From positions 186,001 through 250,000 of the forward strand of contig OX392538.1 of assembly GCA_947623455.1 (NCBI GenBank): a stretch of DNA of 64,000 bases. Direction: 5' to 3'. Position numbers and translations under genes: made by a program. How positions within the stretch are numbered: position 1 is the first letter of the stretch; every line of letters begins with the position of its first letter. Shown here one piece after another: positions 63,601-64,000 of the stretch. The notes under the pieces were generated by a model. It searched no databases, was not told the DNA's origin, and was given only the letters and a program-made list of their open reading frames with translations. Source of the DNA: Mimachlamys varia (lineage: Eukaryota; Mollusca; Bivalvia; Pectinida; Pectinidae).

Positions 63601-63859
63601 AAACAACAATAACAAAACGACATCACTGGAGACAACACATACACAGGAAACACCAATAACAAAACGATATCACTGGAGACAACACGTATACAGGAAACAC
63701 CAATAACAAAACGATATCACTGGAGACAACACTTGCACAGGAAACACCAATAACATAACGATATCACTGGAGACAACACATAGACAGGAAACAACAATAA
63801 CAAAACGACATCACTGGAGACAACACATACACAGGAAACACCAATAACAAAACGATATC

Positions 63860-64000
63860 ACTGGAGACAACACGTATACAGGAAACACCAATAACAAAAC
63901 GATATCACTGGAGACAACACGTATACAGGAAACACCAATAACAAAACGATATCACTGGAGACAACACGTATACAGGAAACATCATTAACAAAATGATATT
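63860..64000. repeat. Run of consecutive ACGTATACAGG units at the right edge
   Basis: Three units in a row carry CGTATAC (63,873, 63,920 and 63,967, 47 bp apart), with another at about 63,687. Elsewhere this variant is usually single or alternates with other units. This looks like a short local expansion. The array continues beyond the window. Confidence 0.8.

Larger units (their letters stand above)
506..64000. repeat. 47-bp tandem satellite array, about 1,351 units, continuing past the right edge
   Basis: Every unit runs in the same direction. The unit at 4593-4639 matches the consensus; its blocks in order are AATAACAAAACG, ATATCACTGG, AGACAACACATACACAGG and AAACACC. The period is 47 bp throughout. 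Odd-length units sum to -19 bp, and with that correction 506 to 63,984 is exactly 1,351 x 47. Composition on this strand is A 24, C 12, G 6, T 5 per unit. Variation concentrates in two places: around GATATCACTGG (GATATCACCGG, GATATCACTCG, GACATCACTGG, GGCATCACTGG, GATATTACTGG, GAAATCACT, TGATATC) and around ACATACAC (ACATTCAC, ACATAGAC, AAATACAC, ACGTATAC, GCACATACAC). GGAAACACC and AATAACAAAA vary less. No gene, transposon or foreign insert was seen anywhere in this stretch. Function is unknown; a structural heterochromatin role is inference. Confidence 0.98.

Noticed and set aside
506..64000. CRISPR array
   Set aside because: A quiet block alternating with a more variable block at fixed spacing looks superficially like repeats and spacers. 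But the variable parts are near-copies of each other drawn from a few variants, there are more than 1,300 units and no cas genes.
506..64000. Coding minisatellite (silk-, mucin- or adhesin-like repeat protein)
   Set aside because: Unit length is not a multiple of three, stops recur at least every few units on both strands, and indels of one and two bases are tolerated.
506..64000. CENP-B box or other known centromere protein site
   Set aside because: No unit carries the TTCG...A..CGGG pattern on either strand. A centromere role is possible but not shown by sequence.
506..64000. Transcription factor motifs (CCAAT pentamer, GGAAA, AACAAAAC) in each unit
   Set aside because: Such short motifs are expected by chance in A/C-rich sequence and are multiplied by the repeat. 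There is no gene nearby for them to regulate.
506..64000. Z-DNA-forming tract in ACACATACACA
   Set aside because: Only about 11 bp of alternating purine-pyrimidine per unit, interrupted by GG and AA. Too short to claim.
1..64000. Telomeric repeat array
   Set aside because: Neither unit contains tandem TTAGGG-, TTAGG- or TTTAGGG-type motifs on either strand.

Overview
This window is non-coding satellite DNA. From position 506 to the right edge (at least 63.5 kb) it is one uninterrupted head-to-tail array of a 47-bp unit. Counting from the unit start at 506 to the equivalent position at 63,984, and correcting for every odd-length unit I could find, gives 1,351 units in register. The first 390 bases belong to a different satellite with a 37-bp period. 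About 115 bases of junction sequence (391-505) separate the two. I found no protein-coding gene, RNA gene, transposon, CRISPR array or promoter that I could support. The open reading frames present are by-products of the repeat.

Organism: a uniform tandem array of this size, with short units and layered higher-order repeats, points to a eukaryotic chromosome, most likely constitutive heterochromatin (centromeric, pericentromeric or subtelomeric). I do not recognise either satellite and cannot name the species. The 47-bp consensus has 24 A, 12 C, 6 G and 5 T on the + strand (38% GC). It carries one CpG and one GATATC palindrome.

Layout: 1-390, 37-bp satellite, eleven copies of its core. 391-505, junction whose right part looks like diverged 47-bp units. 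506-5,050, array with left-edge private variants and one member of a long duplication. 5,050-9,840, a 52/50-unit tandem duplication. 9,440-13,400, a 22-unit duplication and a copy of 1.9-4.5 kb. 13,700-17,400, a copy of 7.5-8.9 kb followed by a 31-unit tandem duplication. 20.5-23.2 and 26.3-29 kb, copies about 5.8 kb apart. 28,980-32,650, three tandem copies of a 26-unit (1,222-bp) block. 33.3-37.2 kb, related blocks at 22- and 35-unit spacing. 37.2-43.9 kb, related blocks with a 17-unit tandem duplication. 43.8-47.1 kb, two nearly identical 35-unit (1,647-bp) blocks. 46.9-55.5 kb, a patchwork of long copies of 26.5-29.9 kb and 35.7-39.6 kb. 58.4-63.6 kb, two tandem copies of a 55-unit (2,581-bp) block.

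The pattern fits repeated unequal exchange and segmental duplication within one lineage of repeats, on scales from 1 to about 440 units, with no inversion and no insertion seen. The items most worth following up are the nested higher-order structure, the rare indel-bearing marker units that let its history be read, the possible ancestral sequence at the left junction, and the single CpG per unit with recurrent TG/CA variants. All copy relationships were read by eye from shared variant units. Block ends are good to about one or two units only.
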